Positions 8,399-16,066 are shown, numbered from the stretch's first letter. The stretch: DNA of 64,000 bases from Butyrivibrio sp. NC2007 (GCF_000421405.1 NZ_ATWY01000003.1:1-64000), one strand, 5' to 3'. Numbers and translations: made by a program. The notes: generated by a model not told the origin, from the sequence alone.

Positions 8399-10057
8399 CT
8401 ACTCCTCATCACTTATTATGGACATTTCACAATACTTGTTTTTTACCGAACCATTCCAGGACGCCTGTATCCCCTGAAGTCTCTCCGATGTAACGTAGTA
8501 ACGTGTTCTGGAATAAAGAGGAATCCAGGCAGCATCTTCCTGAACAATTATGCGTTCAAGATCCTGATATTCTTTGATGCGCTCCTTCGAATCTGAAATT
8601 ACACGAGCCTGCTGAATTCGTTTCATGACCTTTTCATCCGAATAGCACAGACTACGATAAGTAGTATTATGGCTATTCCCAAAAAATGTGTAGATAAAAT
8701 TGTCAGGATCATTAAAATCTGCCATCCACTGAGCCGTATAACATGCAAGTTCTCCATTCTTTCTCTTGCTCATAAAGTCACTTTCGTCTATAACTTTTAT
8801 TTTTGCCCTTATACCTACTTCGTCCCACATGGATTTTGCCATCTCAAGGACCTGTAATTCCCATCGTGTCGAAGCAGAGTTCACACTGACAGTAAGGTCA
8901 AAACCGTCTTCGAGGCCGGCCTTTGCCAAAAGCTCTTTTGCCGCCTCCGGATCATAAGGGATTTCCGGAAGATCAGGGTTATAGCCATAAAGCCCATGCG
9001 GGAATATTCCATTCTCAATCTGTCCACGACCGCCATAAACCGCAGCCAGCAGAACCGGACGGTTTATTGCCATCTGCATGGCCTTACGCACTCGCACATC
9101 ACTCAGAGGTTCTATGCTCTCATTTATCGCAATATACGTTATTCCAATACGTGGAACGCTGAACAGCCTGTCCTGATACTCACTTCCATGTAAAAAGAAC
9201 TCTGCAGCGTTGCCAAGCTCATCGAGATCAAGCACGTCAATCTCTCCATTTTCAAACATTCTTCGGATCTCACGGGCATCATTTACAAAGCGAAGATCAA
9301 GTCCTTCGCATTTAGGAATGCCCATCCAGCAGTGCTGATTTGCAGTCAGGAGCATTCCTTCTCCGGGCGTCCATGTTCTTAGGACAAAAGAGCCTGTCCC
9401 TATCGTCCATTTTGGATCTTTCCCAAAGAGATCTCCTGCCGCCATAGTCGATTCCTGGTCAAGGATTGAGGCTCCGGGCATTGAGAGACAGGCTAAAAAA
9501 GCCTCAAATGGCCGCTCTATTGTTATGACAAAGTTCAGGTCATCAAGAATCCTGAAGCCTTCCAGATGGTCTGTCTCCCCACTTTCCAGTTCACCAGCAC
9601 CGACGATTATATCGACTATATCGCTATTACAGGAATCCGGGTGCGTTAAAAGCCTTTCAAATGTAAATTGTACATCAGACGCTGTAAGCGGTTTTCCATT
9701 ACTGAATTCTACAGCTTCCTGTAGGTGGAAAGTATATTCCCTTCCGTCATCGGAAATCTCCCAGGACTTGGCCAGGGAAGGAAGTATCTGCATATTCCCC
9801 GCCTCATCGTTCTCCATTTCTACGAGACGGTTGAATACATTCTGAGCAATGGTGTAATGGATAGATGTGCATTGGAAATCTACTGTGTCAGGCTCGTCTT
9901 CCACTGCCACCAGAAAATGTGATATTTCATATTTCTTGGGCTCAAATTGTTGGAGCGTTTTGCTTGTTGATGTCTGCGATCCACACGAAGTATCTACGAA
10001 AATCGAAGCTGTCAGCAGAACGCATAGGAATATCCTACAAAAATAATCATTCTTCAT
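8399..10057 (-). CDS. Family 5 (peptide-type) substrate-binding lipoprotein
   Basis: The 552-residue protein is a class-C solute-binding protein of the DppA/OppA type (SBP_bac_5). The N-terminal hydrophobic stretch ends in a Cys (VDTSCGS, about 22-28). The Asp at -3 makes the lipobox atypical. Family motifs include a lobe with YTFHLQEAVEFSNGKPLTAS and DVQFTFERLL, and later VRKAMQMAINRPVLL. No permease or ATPase gene is next to it. The only partner is the GGDEF/EAL sensor 24 bases downstream, which suggests the binding protein feeds a signal rather than a transporter. GGAGG lies six bases before the start. Confidence 0.85.
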   Translation of the reverse strand: MKNDYFCRIFLCVLLTASIFVDTSCGSQTSTSKTLQQFEPKKYEISHFLVAVEDEPDTVDFQCTSIHYTIAQNVFNRLVEMENDEAGNMQILPSLAKSWEISDDGREYTFHLQEAVEFSNGKPLTASDVQFTFERLLTHPDSCNSDIVDIIVGAGELESGETDHLEGFRILDDLNFVITIERPFEAFLACLSMPGASILDQESTMAAGDLFGKDPKWTIGTGSFVLRTWTPGEGMLLTANQHCWMGIPKCEGLDLRFVNDAREIRRMFENGEIDVLDLDELGNAAEFFLHGSEYQDRLFSVPRIGITYIAINESIEPLSDVRVRKAMQMAINRPVLLAAVYGGRGQIENGIFPHGLYGYNPDLPEIPYDPEAAKELLAKAGLEDGFDLTVSVNSASTRWELQVLEMAKSMWDEVGIRAKIKVIDESDFMSKRKNGELACYTAQWMADFNDPDNFIYTFFGNSHNTTYRSLCYSDEKVMKRIQQARVISDSKERIKEYQDLERIIVQEDAAWIPLYSRTRYYVTSERLQGIQASWNGSVKNKYCEMSIISDEE

Positions 10058-10155
10058 GGCAGCCTCCTTTCTTTAGTAAACTTTTTGCATGACACCAACG
10101 ATATTTAGGCATAATATTACCATTTAATTGTAACATGAACGGGACGCAAAAAATC

Positions 10156-10311
10156 TTAAATGTCCATAAACCATTCTTCTGCCATGTCCATCATTTCATC
10201 AGTGTTCATGCTAGCACTTGGAATAATACTCAGCATATACACCGATTTTTTATCTTCTGTCTCTATACCAAGAAGATACAGGGTTTTCAGAAATCCTAAT
10301 GCAATTTTCAT
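10156..10311 (-). CDS. Possible 51-residue protein or gene remnant
   Basis: A minus frame begins MKIALGFLKTLYLLGIETED and ends with an acidic, Met-rich segment, EMMDMAEEWFMDI. The amino acid choice looks coding, but no good ribosome binding site precedes the ATG. The frame stays open for another 13 codons upstream (RTERTVNLY before the Met), as if it were the tail of a longer lost gene. No family recognised. Confidence 0.35.
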   Translation of the reverse strand: MKIALGFLKTLYLLGIETEDKKSVYMLSIIPSASMNTDEMMDMAEEWFMDI

Positions 10312-10380
10312 GTATAGGTTGACTGTTCTTTCTGTTCGATGTGAACGATGTTAACTAAGTAATATTATCCTAAAAAAGGC

Positions 10381-10425
10381 AAGAAAAAGCCGTACATTAG
10401 ATACATTTCTGTACCATCTGTACGG
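10381..10425 (-). terminator. Rho-independent terminator of the immunity array
   Basis: On the minus strand, CCGTACA (complement of 10419-10425) pairs with TGTACGG (complement of 10390-10396) and is followed at once by CTTTTTCTT. It lies downstream of the last array gene (10634-11005) and could end the long minus-strand transcript. Confidence 0.55.
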
Positions 10426-10498
10426 TTTTGGGGAAGTATATATAACCTTAGTTTTACGAAGTGCAGTATTAACGTGTTAAAGCGTTTTCTTTTATAAT

Positions 10499-10536
10499 AA
10501 CACCCAGAGGGTCTTTTGTCAAAGAATCTGGGTGTT
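10499..10536. terminator. 10-bp perfect hairpin without U tract
   Basis: AACACCCAGA (10499-10508) and TCTGGGTGTT (10527-10536) are perfect complements around an 18-base loop. Neither side has a good T run, so termination is possible but not certain. Confidence 0.4.
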
Positions 10537-10633
10537 CTAAATGCTCTGTATTGCGTTTTCAGGATCTCATATGAAGAATTCTACGATTTGAGCCATGATT
10601 TTTGATCAATTATCTTCCAATTTAATATATCAT

Positions 10634-11005
10634 TTAATTCCGGAAAAATTCCTCAAGTGAATCTGCAATTAGTTCTGATTCGTTATCTATAGGATCAAAT
10701 TCATAAACCTTACCATCAAACAAATAAAATGGATTGCCTGCACCATCATCCGAGAACACCACGCCTGACAATCCGTACTCATTCTGATAAAAAGAACTCC
10801 ACTTTTTGATTTCATCATAGGGATAGATGATCCATCCAATTTCCATCATTTCTCCGGTCTTAGGATGAATCATAATTTCCATTATCCCGTTTGAATGCCC
10901 AAGTATTGCTATCAACTCTTTAGGAAGAGTATCATCACAGTTTAAAGGTTCCTGTAAACTTATCTTCTCTTTATACTTTTTATTTATCAGATTGAATACA
11001 TTCAT
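10634..11005 (-). CDS. SMI1/KNR4 (SUKH) family immunity-type protein
   Basis: The 123-residue product has the SUKH pattern: LPKELIAILGHSNGI near the N-terminus, a central GWIIYPYDEIKKW strand-helix, then VVFSDDGAGNPFYLF and YEFDPIDNESELIADSLEEFF at the end. SUKH proteins are the commonest immunity proteins of bacterial polymorphic toxins and bind a cognate nuclease or deaminase toxin. The start ATG overlaps the stop of an upstream open fragment (ATGA), the usual layout of a toxin tail followed by its immunity gene. It is the last gene of the array before a terminator. Confidence 0.8.
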   Translation of the reverse strand: MNVFNLINKKYKEKISLQEPLNCDDTLPKELIAILGHSNGIMEIMIHPKTGEMMEIGWIIYPYDEIKKWSSFYQNEYGLSGVVFSDDGAGNPFYLFDGKVYEFDPIDNESELIADSLEEFFRN

Positions 11006-11108
11006 TCATATCCACCCTTATTCTTACCATGATAATATTCATCATATCCATATAAACTAGTTCCATCTCCATAATGACTATCGTATTTGTTAGCCTCGGT
11101 TAATATCT
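11002..11108 (-). pseudogene. Remnant of a toxin-like C-terminus before the SUKH gene
   Basis: After an in-frame stop, a minus-strand frame of 34 codons reads LTEANKYDSHYGDGTSLYGY followed by DEYYHGKNKGGYE and TGA. The TGA (11002-11004) overlaps the ATG of the SUKH gene. The aromatic, Gly/Asp-rich tail resembles the end of a secreted toxin domain. The sequence overlaps the end of the 11090-11521 gene by a few codons, so only the tail survives. That it is a toxin tail is inference from composition and from its coupling to an immunity gene. Confidence 0.45.
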
Positions 11109-11521
11109 TCAATCACAAAATTATTCGCTTCTAACAGCTCAATCAACTTATAAGCGTTATCATAATCCCCAAGATTAATGACAGCTTCAGATGGTCCTCC
11201 ATAAATCGTAAGGACACTGCCTCTCAAAAAGCATCTGGAAATTTGTGAAAATAATACCTTCCTTCGAAGTAACCCTCTATAGATAACGAAATATTCATCA
11301 TATATTACTATTTTACTAATTGTCAAAAAATAAACCAGAAATACAATGATTGTTCCCGCTAAAACATAGAGGATGCAAAGAATCACTGTTTCTGCAAGAG
11401 AATTACCAATAAAACCTTTTGCAAGTACTGCCGCGCAAGCTATTGTTGAGGTACTTACCGCGCCTATTGCGGTTCTCATTCCAGCACTTCTATTTCCTTT
11501 TAGTACTATCTTATTATCCAT
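11090..11521 (-). CDS. Membrane protein with PH-like C-terminal domain
   Basis: The 143-residue product has two hydrophobic segments (about 18-36 and 43-68) and then about 75 residues of alternating strands (KIVIYDEYFVIYRGLLRRKV, then LTIYGG). This looks like a small PH-like domain of the type found in membrane-anchored orphan immunity proteins. Its start overlaps the end of the upstream gene by eight bases (ATGGATAA). Same design as the genes at 11514, 15398 and 16861. No named family assigned. An immunity role is inferred from context only. Confidence 0.6.
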   Translation of the reverse strand: MDNKIVLKGNRSAGMRTAIGAVSTSTIACAAVLAKGFIGNSLAETVILCILYVLAGTIIVFLVYFLTISKIVIYDEYFVIYRGLLRRKVLFSQISRCFLRGSVLTIYGGPSEAVINLGDYDNAYKLIELLEANNFVIEDINRG

Positions 11522-11996
11522 TGTCTTCCTCTGATGTTATCTTTACTCCGGCATCCTGTATGTATTTATACCACAGATCATAATTATGCATGTGCTCACC
11601 AATCTCCAGAAATAACCAGCACTTTTTTCCGTTAAAATAGGGTGTTAAACACTCAAGCTGCCTATTGCCGCCACCAATGTATTCAATGCGTGCTTCAGTA
11701 ATTTCACTAACTGAATACTGCCTTTTGCGATAGACGCATATAGTAATCTTGTCTCCCTTAACGTATATCTTTTCAAGGAACATTCCAAGGTACTTTATAA
11801 AGAACCATACCGATATGGAAACAAAGAAAACTACTACTGCAATAATTATAACTACTTCTGTCTTGTCCCGCTCAATAGCAAAAGCTTCGTGTGGCAGATA
11901 TATCCCCGAAAATGCGAACATGGCTATTGACACCGCCAAAGAAAGCAACGCCAAATACCTTCCTCTAGGCCTTAAACAAAAATCATAGTTTTCCAT
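11514..11996 (-). CDS. Membrane protein with PH-like C-terminal domain
   Basis: The 160-residue product starts MENYDFCLRPRGRYLALLSL, has two transmembrane helices (about 14-33 and 47-70) and a soluble strand-rich tail (KIYVKGDKITICVYRKRQYS). I chose the ATG at 11996 because GGAG lies five bases before it. An upstream in-frame ATG at 12041 lacks such a box. It overlaps the next gene by eight bases, so the two are probably made together, perhaps as a pair. Family not recognised. Confidence 0.6.
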   Translation of the reverse strand: MENYDFCLRPRGRYLALLSLAVSIAMFAFSGIYLPHEAFAIERDKTEVVIIIAVVVFFVSISVWFFIKYLGMFLEKIYVKGDKITICVYRKRQYSVSEITEARIEYIGGGNRQLECLTPYFNGKKCWLFLEIGEHMHNYDLWYKYIQDAGVKITSEEDNG

Positions 11997-12153
11997 ATTT
12001 TCTCCATTCATATTCCAATTCGAACGAAACCGTTCCTTCATTACGTTAACACAACTATTTTTCGTACTTTTATGACATTATACCATCAGGGCATGCATCC
12101 ACAATTCAAAACACGGAGAAATAAACGCTGATAATTTCCTATTCACAATCAAA

Positions 12154-12189
12154 ACCCTCAGTTCCGGGGATTGTCCCAAAACTGAGGGT
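12154..12189. terminator. 10-bp hairpin between array genes
   Basis: ACCCTCAGTT (12154-12163) and AACTGAGGGT (12180-12189) are perfect complements, and a GGG/CCC pair can close the loop further. On the minus strand the stem is followed by TTTTGATTG, a modest U tract. It lies between the LRR-like gene and the pair at 11090-11996. The rest of 12042-12324 shows nothing coding. Confidence 0.5.
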
Positions 12190-12324
12190 CGACTTTGGTT
12201 TTACAAAAGTATCAAAAGAAGTTACCCTTTAGACTTGAGATGCTCTGAAGGTTTTTTAACCAAGTTATTTTAGCAAATTATATTGCGATTTTATGTTCCA
12301 ACGTTCATCCCGACAAACTTGAAT

Positions 12325-13134
12325 TTAGTGATTTCTTTTTTCATCCAGCAAAAATTCAAACTCATGCAAATAATTCTGAAATCGCTGATCATCTTTCCCT
12401 TCTTCACACATTTTCTTGTGTTTGCATAAATTATAGAACACTCGATAACCATCTTTATCTCTTATTCCTATTTTGGTATAAGGCTTTGTTATGGAACCTT
12501 TAAGCGATTCCGGAAAATGTGCAAGTAAACTGGCCAGTTCTTCCATTGTAAACTGTGTAGGATTAAGTTCTAATTCCTCGATTTTGCTCTTGGATAAGCA
12601 TATGAAATCCCTATCCCCAACAGACTTTCCCCACCACTCAAAATGTCTTATCCCAGTATTTATTATTGGTTTAAGAGATTGAATCGTCATACTCGCCGTA
12701 ACCTTATCCCCAATATGAAAGTTCACAAGATTAGGCGCAGTCTCAATCCTACCGATATCATGAAGTCTGCTAAAATCATATATTCCTAGTCCAATCAGAT
12801 TTATATTTCCTGACATATTCCATAAGTCAATAGCTCGCTGATTAAAGAAATAATTGATATATTTAACTTTATTTAACTCACCTAAGCAAGCCAAATTCTC
12901 TACACTTTTATTTTTCCAAAAGGAAATCGCTTCAAATTGGTTGGCATATTTCGTAACAAAATACTCAAACGTCTCTTGCCTTAATCCGGAAATAATAATC
13001 GTTTTTGCATCTGGATATTTCTCTATCTCATCAATCTGATGATAGTTAATCATTCCGCCATCAACTTCTTTTCGACATAGATTAAGATCAAAAAGCTCCG
13101 GTGAAGGATCTGTAAAGTTGCTTATATTAATCAT
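12325..13134 (-). CDS. Leucine-rich-repeat-like protein of the immunity array
   Basis: The 269-residue product shows loosely repeated units of about 20-24 residues with Leu/Ile spacing (NLACLGELNKVKYINYFFNQ, NINLIGLGIYDFSRL, APNLVNFHIGDKV, KIEELELNPTQF). This suggests an LRR-like solenoid. The C-terminus is charged (HKKMCEEGKDDQRFQ). There is no signal peptide. LRR-like solenoids are found among polymorphic-toxin immunity proteins, and this would fit the neighbourhood. The GAGGA box eight bases upstream supports the start. A short truncated frame and a repeat word lie just upstream. Confidence 0.6.
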   Translation of the reverse strand: MINISNFTDPSPELFDLNLCRKEVDGGMINYHQIDEIEKYPDAKTIIISGLRQETFEYFVTKYANQFEAISFWKNKSVENLACLGELNKVKYINYFFNQRAIDLWNMSGNINLIGLGIYDFSRLHDIGRIETAPNLVNFHIGDKVTASMTIQSLKPIINTGIRHFEWWGKSVGDRDFICLSKSKIEELELNPTQFTMEELASLLAHFPESLKGSITKPYTKIGIRDKDGYRVFYNLCKHKKMCEEGKDDQRFQNYLHEFEFLLDEKRNH

Positions 13135-13152
13135 AGTCTTCCTCTATATGTT

Positions 13153-13254
13153 TCATTTAGACAAACTGCGATTTGTCGTTCTGCATTGTTTTCCGGGAGA
13201 ACTTGCTAACACTTCAGCCAGACCAATCTCATTTGTCACAAGTAGTTTACTCAT
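13153..13254 (-). pseudogene. Short frame, probably a truncated gene start
   Basis: The 33-codon frame begins MSKLLVTNEIGLAEVLASSP. Its start overlaps the stop of the VOC gene (ATGAGTAA), as true coupled genes do here. The last dozen codons run through a repeated word (CGACAAATCGC on this strand, also seen near 18110) and the frame then stops. It may be a gene cut short by a rearrangement at that repeat. Confidence 0.3.
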
Positions 13255-13624
13255 GTATTTCCAAAGGAAGCCCGTCCGGGTCACGGAAAAACGTCATTTT
13301 TTCACCCGTGAAAGCATCCCGTCGTATCGGTTCACAAGGGATACCCATAGACTCCAATTCTGCGACGGTCTCATCTACACTATCTACACGGAAAGCAAGA
13401 TGACGCAATCCGTAAGCTTCGGGAGAAGGACGGAGTGGATGATCCTTCATAATAAAAAGTTCAATTTCGCTGTCATCGAGCTTAAGGTCAATCTTCCAAT
13501 CATCCCGTTCCGGTCTATAGTTCTCTCGCAGAATTCGAAAGCCAAGCTTATTATGGTAAAAGTTCAGAGCAGTGTCTTTGTCGGAACAAATCACCGCAAT
13601 ATGATGAATGCGATTTAATTTCAT
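13247..13624 (-). CDS. VOC-family (glyoxalase-like) metalloprotein
   Basis: The 125-residue product is a single vicinal-oxygen-chelate domain built of two beta-alpha-beta-beta-beta modules. It begins KLNRIHHIAVICSDKDTALN and ends FRDPDGLPLEIHE. Metal-ligand candidates are His8 in the first module, the Glu in SEIELF, His in RHLAFRV and the last Glu in PLEIHE. Close relatives are small cytosolic lyases or binding proteins of uncertain substrate (SMU1112c/YwkD-like). It is the only metabolic gene within the immunity array. AGGAGG lies seven bases before the start. Confidence 0.85.
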   Translation of the reverse strand: MKLNRIHHIAVICSDKDTALNFYHNKLGFRILRENYRPERDDWKIDLKLDDSEIELFIMKDHPLRPSPEAYGLRHLAFRVDSVDETVAELESMGIPCEPIRRDAFTGEKMTFFRDPDGLPLEIHE

Positions 13625-13689
13625 GTGGCGCCTCCTGTTTTAACCAGAAAAACCGATTTGCTTATTTCATTATCCTGAAATTTACTTTG

Positions 13690-14043
13690 TTAACGGGTAT
13701 TTATCGAATAAATAGTTTCATTCCATAAACCCATTATTGCCGTTTTGATATCAAGTATTTGAATTTTAACAAGAAAACCATTCAGAAATATATACCATAT
13801 TTGATCCATTTGAAAATCCATAAGTTTATATATCCACTCTGTGACTTCAGAATCATTTGAACAGTCAGATATTTTTGAATCAGCTATTTTTTCAGAACTA
13901 AAATAATTTATTTTCCGGAGGTATTCTTCATCAAAAATGGATGGTCCTTCGTAATCAATAACTTGTATTCCCTTAATCTTAGAGATAATATTCTTAGTTT
14001 TTTGGAGGTTAATCTTTTTTTGAATTTTTTCTTTATCAACCAT
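13690..14043 (-). CDS. Hypothetical protein of the immunity array
   Basis: The 117-residue product is very Lys- and Ile-rich. It has a basic N-terminal helix (MVDKEKIQKKINLQKTKN), a stretch GIQVIDYEGPSIFDEEYLRK and a C-terminal half with alternating hydrophobics (QIWYIFLNGFLVKIQILDIK). AT content is higher than in the metabolic genes around, pointing to transfer. It has no signal peptide or transmembrane helix. The region just below its stop carries the CTGAAATTTAC word shared with 18133-18146. No family recognised. Confidence 0.55.
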   Translation of the reverse strand: MVDKEKIQKKINLQKTKNIISKIKGIQVIDYEGPSIFDEEYLRKINYFSSEKIADSKISDCSNDSEVTEWIYKLMDFQMDQIWYIFLNGFLVKIQILDIKTAIMGLWNETIYSINTR

Positions 14044-14099
14044 ACTTTTTCCCTAAACCTCAATTAATCTTTTCATTTATACTGTAATATAAAATCTTA

Positions 14100-14732
14100 T
14101 CAATCCCTCAATCCAATATACTCAATAATTCTTGCCTTCTGCTCATCAGTTACTAAGCATTCTTCTTCCATAAGCTGTCTGCATTTATCAAACTTGCCAT
14201 TTACGCACAAAACTGCTACCATGCAGCATCCGTAAGCATTATTTCTAACAACATCAAAACCATTTCTGTTATAACTCCTATTTAGATCAAAGTATTTTTC
14301 CACTTTATCTAATGAATCATATTTATCATAAAACGAAAATGCATAATCGTGAAAATCATCGAAGATAAACTCAGCATGATTGCTCATGGGATTATCTGAG
14401 CAATATCTGTATCTCCCCGAATCGCATCCCGGAACAAGCGTATACAATCCTTTACAACCAGTATTGAACTCCTTTTCACGCTTATCATATTCTTTTCCCA
14501 TGAACAGGCACTGTAGTTCATCCACCTTCGAATATCTGAATGAAAGAGTTGGAAACATAGAATAATACGTGCCTGGCAATCCCCTGTCTCTCGTATAATA
14601 GAATGAGAAATACTGCTCACAATCGTTTACTTTGCGGCAGAATTCATGTATCCGCTTTTTTGTAAACCCTAACGAATTCATTTTATCTTCTAAAATCAGT
14701 GTAAGTTCCTTATCCATCTCTTGAGGTGTCAT
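14100..14732 (-). CDS. Hypothetical protein, DUF4304-like N-terminus possible
   Basis: The 210-residue product begins with a helix and LGFTKKRIHEFCRKVN, then YFSFYYTRDRGLPGTYYSMF. This loosely recalls the DUF4304 pattern (a helix, then Gly-Phe-x-Lys-Lys and a strand). The middle has many Tyr, Phe and Cys residues (YRYCSDN, HDYAFSFYDKYDSLDKVEKY). The last 50 residues form helices (FDKCRQLMEEECLVTDEQKA). Its ATG overlaps the stop of the upstream 54-codon membrane gene by four bases (ATGA), so the two are translationally coupled. Immunity function is inferred from position. Confidence 0.6.
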   Translation of the reverse strand: MTPQEMDKELTLILEDKMNSLGFTKKRIHEFCRKVNDCEQYFSFYYTRDRGLPGTYYSMFPTLSFRYSKVDELQCLFMGKEYDKREKEFNTGCKGLYTLVPGCDSGRYRYCSDNPMSNHAEFIFDDFHDYAFSFYDKYDSLDKVEKYFDLNRSYNRNGFDVVRNNAYGCCMVAVLCVNGKFDKCRQLMEEECLVTDEQKARIIEYIGLRD

Positions 14733-14893
14733 TTTTGTTCTTTTTGATTTCCCTTCTTCTTCCTTGAAAAGTAGATACTACCAAATACAAGCAAATCAAC
14801 GCATGGAATAATTATGAAGCCAAACTTTACAAGTTTATTATTTCGATAAATAAGCGCAAGTTTTGATGCATTACTCTTCGTTATCCCCCTCAT
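14729..14893 (-). CDS. 54-residue single-helix membrane protein
   Basis: A small gene ends in TGA that overlaps the ATG of the 14100-14732 gene (ATGA). The product starts MRGITKSNASKLALIYRNNK, has one hydrophobic segment (FGFIIIPCVDLLVFGSIYF, about 25-43) and a Lys-rich tail. One membrane span with a basic cytosolic tail is predicted. The four-base coupling is the main evidence that it is translated. The Shine-Dalgarno region is poor, which would fit reinitiation after the short frame directly upstream. Function unknown. Confidence 0.5.
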   Translation of the reverse strand: MRGITKSNASKLALIYRNNKLVKFGFIIIPCVDLLVFGSIYFSRKKKGNQKEQK

Positions 14894-14897
14894 ATTT

Positions 14898-14993
14898 TCA
14901 TGCAAGTGTCTTCATGATCATGAAAAAATCTATCGTGAGCATTTTTCCTTTTTTCAGGATATCCTGAATCCATATGGGTTGGTTTTCTTCCAT
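14898..14993 (-). CDS. Possible 31-residue protein
   Basis: A frame begins MEENQPIWIQDILKKGKMLT and ends FFMIMKTLA. An AGGAGAAA box six bases before the ATG is better than most in this array. Its stop lies four bases before the start of the 54-codon gene. It may be a true short peptide, a leader, or the N-terminus of a longer gene now cut by a frameshift. Confidence 0.35.
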   Translation of the reverse strand: MEENQPIWIQDILKKGKMLTIDFFMIMKTLA

Positions 14994-15025
14994 GGTATTT
15001 CTCCTGTCGAATTCACAAACTACAT

Positions 15026-15343
15026 TCATTTGATTGGGAAAATTTTCTTGCTGTTTTCTATATCTGCACTTTCCTCTGTCGAAATATAAACGTCTGCAAC
15101 TTTCGATAAATCGTTATCTAAAATTGTCTCAGATTTCATTAATTCAAGAATATCCTCAACATTTGCTTCAGCATCTTCCGTTTCAAGCCAAATTCCTATT
15201 TCCGTTCCGGATAAATAATCATAACCATTATCCCTAACACGACCATCAGTAAGGGATTCTATTCGATCCGGCAAAGAATAACAAATATCCAAATCCGGAT
15301 TGCTCATTTTTGTAGAATCAAGCACAATTATAATAGTCTGCAT
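15026..15343 (-). CDS. Hypothetical acidic protein of the immunity array
   Basis: The 105-residue product is compact and acidic: an N-terminal strand (MQTIIIVLDSTKM), the motif NPDLDICYSLPDRIESLTDG, the segment GYDYLSGTEIGIWLETEDAE and a helix VEDILELMKS. This alternation fits a small ferredoxin-like alpha/beta fold, as in many immunity proteins, and acidity is common where the partner toxin is a basic nuclease. No family recognised. GAGGGG precedes the start. The 24-base block shared with 892-915 sits between it and the next gene. Confidence 0.55.
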   Translation of the reverse strand: MQTIIIVLDSTKMSNPDLDICYSLPDRIESLTDGRVRDNGYDYLSGTEIGIWLETEDAEANVEDILELMKSETILDNDLSKVADVYISTEESADIENSKKIFPIK

Positions 15344-15373
15344 ATGCCCCTCTTTATTGCGTAAAACTGGAAT

Positions 15374-15397
15374 TTAATCGCTCTACAAATTTGAATT
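15374..15397. repeat. 24-bp block shared with 892-915
   Basis: Identical over 24 bases to 892-915 and ending exactly at the stop codon of the minus-strand gene that begins at 15829. The flank AAAACTGGAAT is a degenerate form of the ATAATACTGAAAT word found at other gene ends. Confidence 0.7.
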
Positions 15398-15829
15398 TTA
15401 TGCAGGATCTTTTTCTGCTTCAATGACATTGAATTTTTCTAAAACGTATTTTTCAAAAGTTCTATAATTATCATAATTCTCTGAAATATAACGTCTTTTT
15501 CCATTGAACACAACTAATATTGCATTTGAAGCCACAAGCACTCTCGGACTGATATAATGATTTTTTATATGGTAAATCTTATCTATCTCACTACATTTAA
15601 CATTGTGGGTTCGAATTAAGCTTCTAAACAATATACTTTCATCCAATACCTTGATCATGTAGATATCAGCAAGAAGAAAATAATAACAGATCAACATTAT
15701 TGCAATATATACGATAACCCCCCACTTGAAGAATGCATCCAATGAAGAATACCCTGTTAATTCCAACACACTTAAGCAGACAGATCCTAAGAATAAGAGT
15801 GCTCTTCCGATTAAATACTGTTTTTTCAT
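15398..15829 (-). CDS. Membrane protein with PH-like C-terminal domain
   Basis: The 143-residue product starts MKKQYLIGRALLFLGSVCLS, with two hydrophobic segments (about 5-25 and 34-56). The soluble tail is rich in strands (YMIKVLDESILFRSLIRTHN, KIYHIKNHYI, VLVASNAILVVFNGKRRYIS). This is the same two-helix plus PH-like design as three other genes of the array. I chose the ATG at 15829 over a TTG two codons up. Neither has a clear ribosome binding site, which fits coupling to a lost upstream frame. Possibly a membrane-bound immunity protein against a pore-forming or envelope toxin. Confidence 0.55.
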   Translation of the reverse strand: MKKQYLIGRALLFLGSVCLSVLELTGYSSLDAFFKWGVIVYIAIMLICYYFLLADIYMIKVLDESILFRSLIRTHNVKCSEIDKIYHIKNHYISPRVLVASNAILVVFNGKRRYISENYDNYRTFEKYVLEKFNVIEAEKDPA

Positions 15830-15837
15830 TTTCAACT

Positions 15838-16066
15838 AAATAATTCCACCAGTTGCCATCACATGTTCCCTCTCCAGTCATAAAGAAGTTATCAATAGCT
15901 CCATATTCTCCTAATTGCGCAGCTATACCGATAGGTATTACCTTTTTGTATCACGAATCAATTACTTAAATCACTCACATATAAGCCAACCATTTGATTC
16001 ATGAATGGTTTTTGCCTGATTTTCAGACATTTCTTTGACCATTCTATTTTTGTATTCCACCAACGC
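15838..16066 (-). pseudogene. Decayed C-terminal gene fragments
   Basis: Two coding-like minus frames sit here without starts. One (15971-16066) reads LVEYKNRMVKEMSENQAKTI and then HESNGWLICE and TGA. The other (about 15838-15946) follows an in-frame TGA and reads VIPIGIAAQLGEYGAIDNFF and then MTGEGTCDGNWWNYL, running into the start of the next gene. Composition is protein-like, but the frames differ and no ribosome binding site is present. They are probably remains of one or two genes, perhaps toxin tails whose immunity genes stayed behind. Confidence 0.4.

Larger units (their letters stand above)
10058..10633. other. 575-bp spacer with one short frame and two hairpins
   Basis: Apart from the 51-codon minus frame at 10156-10311 and the hairpins at 10381-10425 and 10499-10536, I see nothing coding here. 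The promoter of the lipoprotein/EAL unit should lie just upstream of 10057. Confidence 0.5.

Noticed and set aside
13247..13624. VOC protein as an antibiotic-resistance (fosfomycin/bleomycin) gene
   Set aside because: The sequence is the short generic glyoxalase-like type; specific resistance motifs are not evident.
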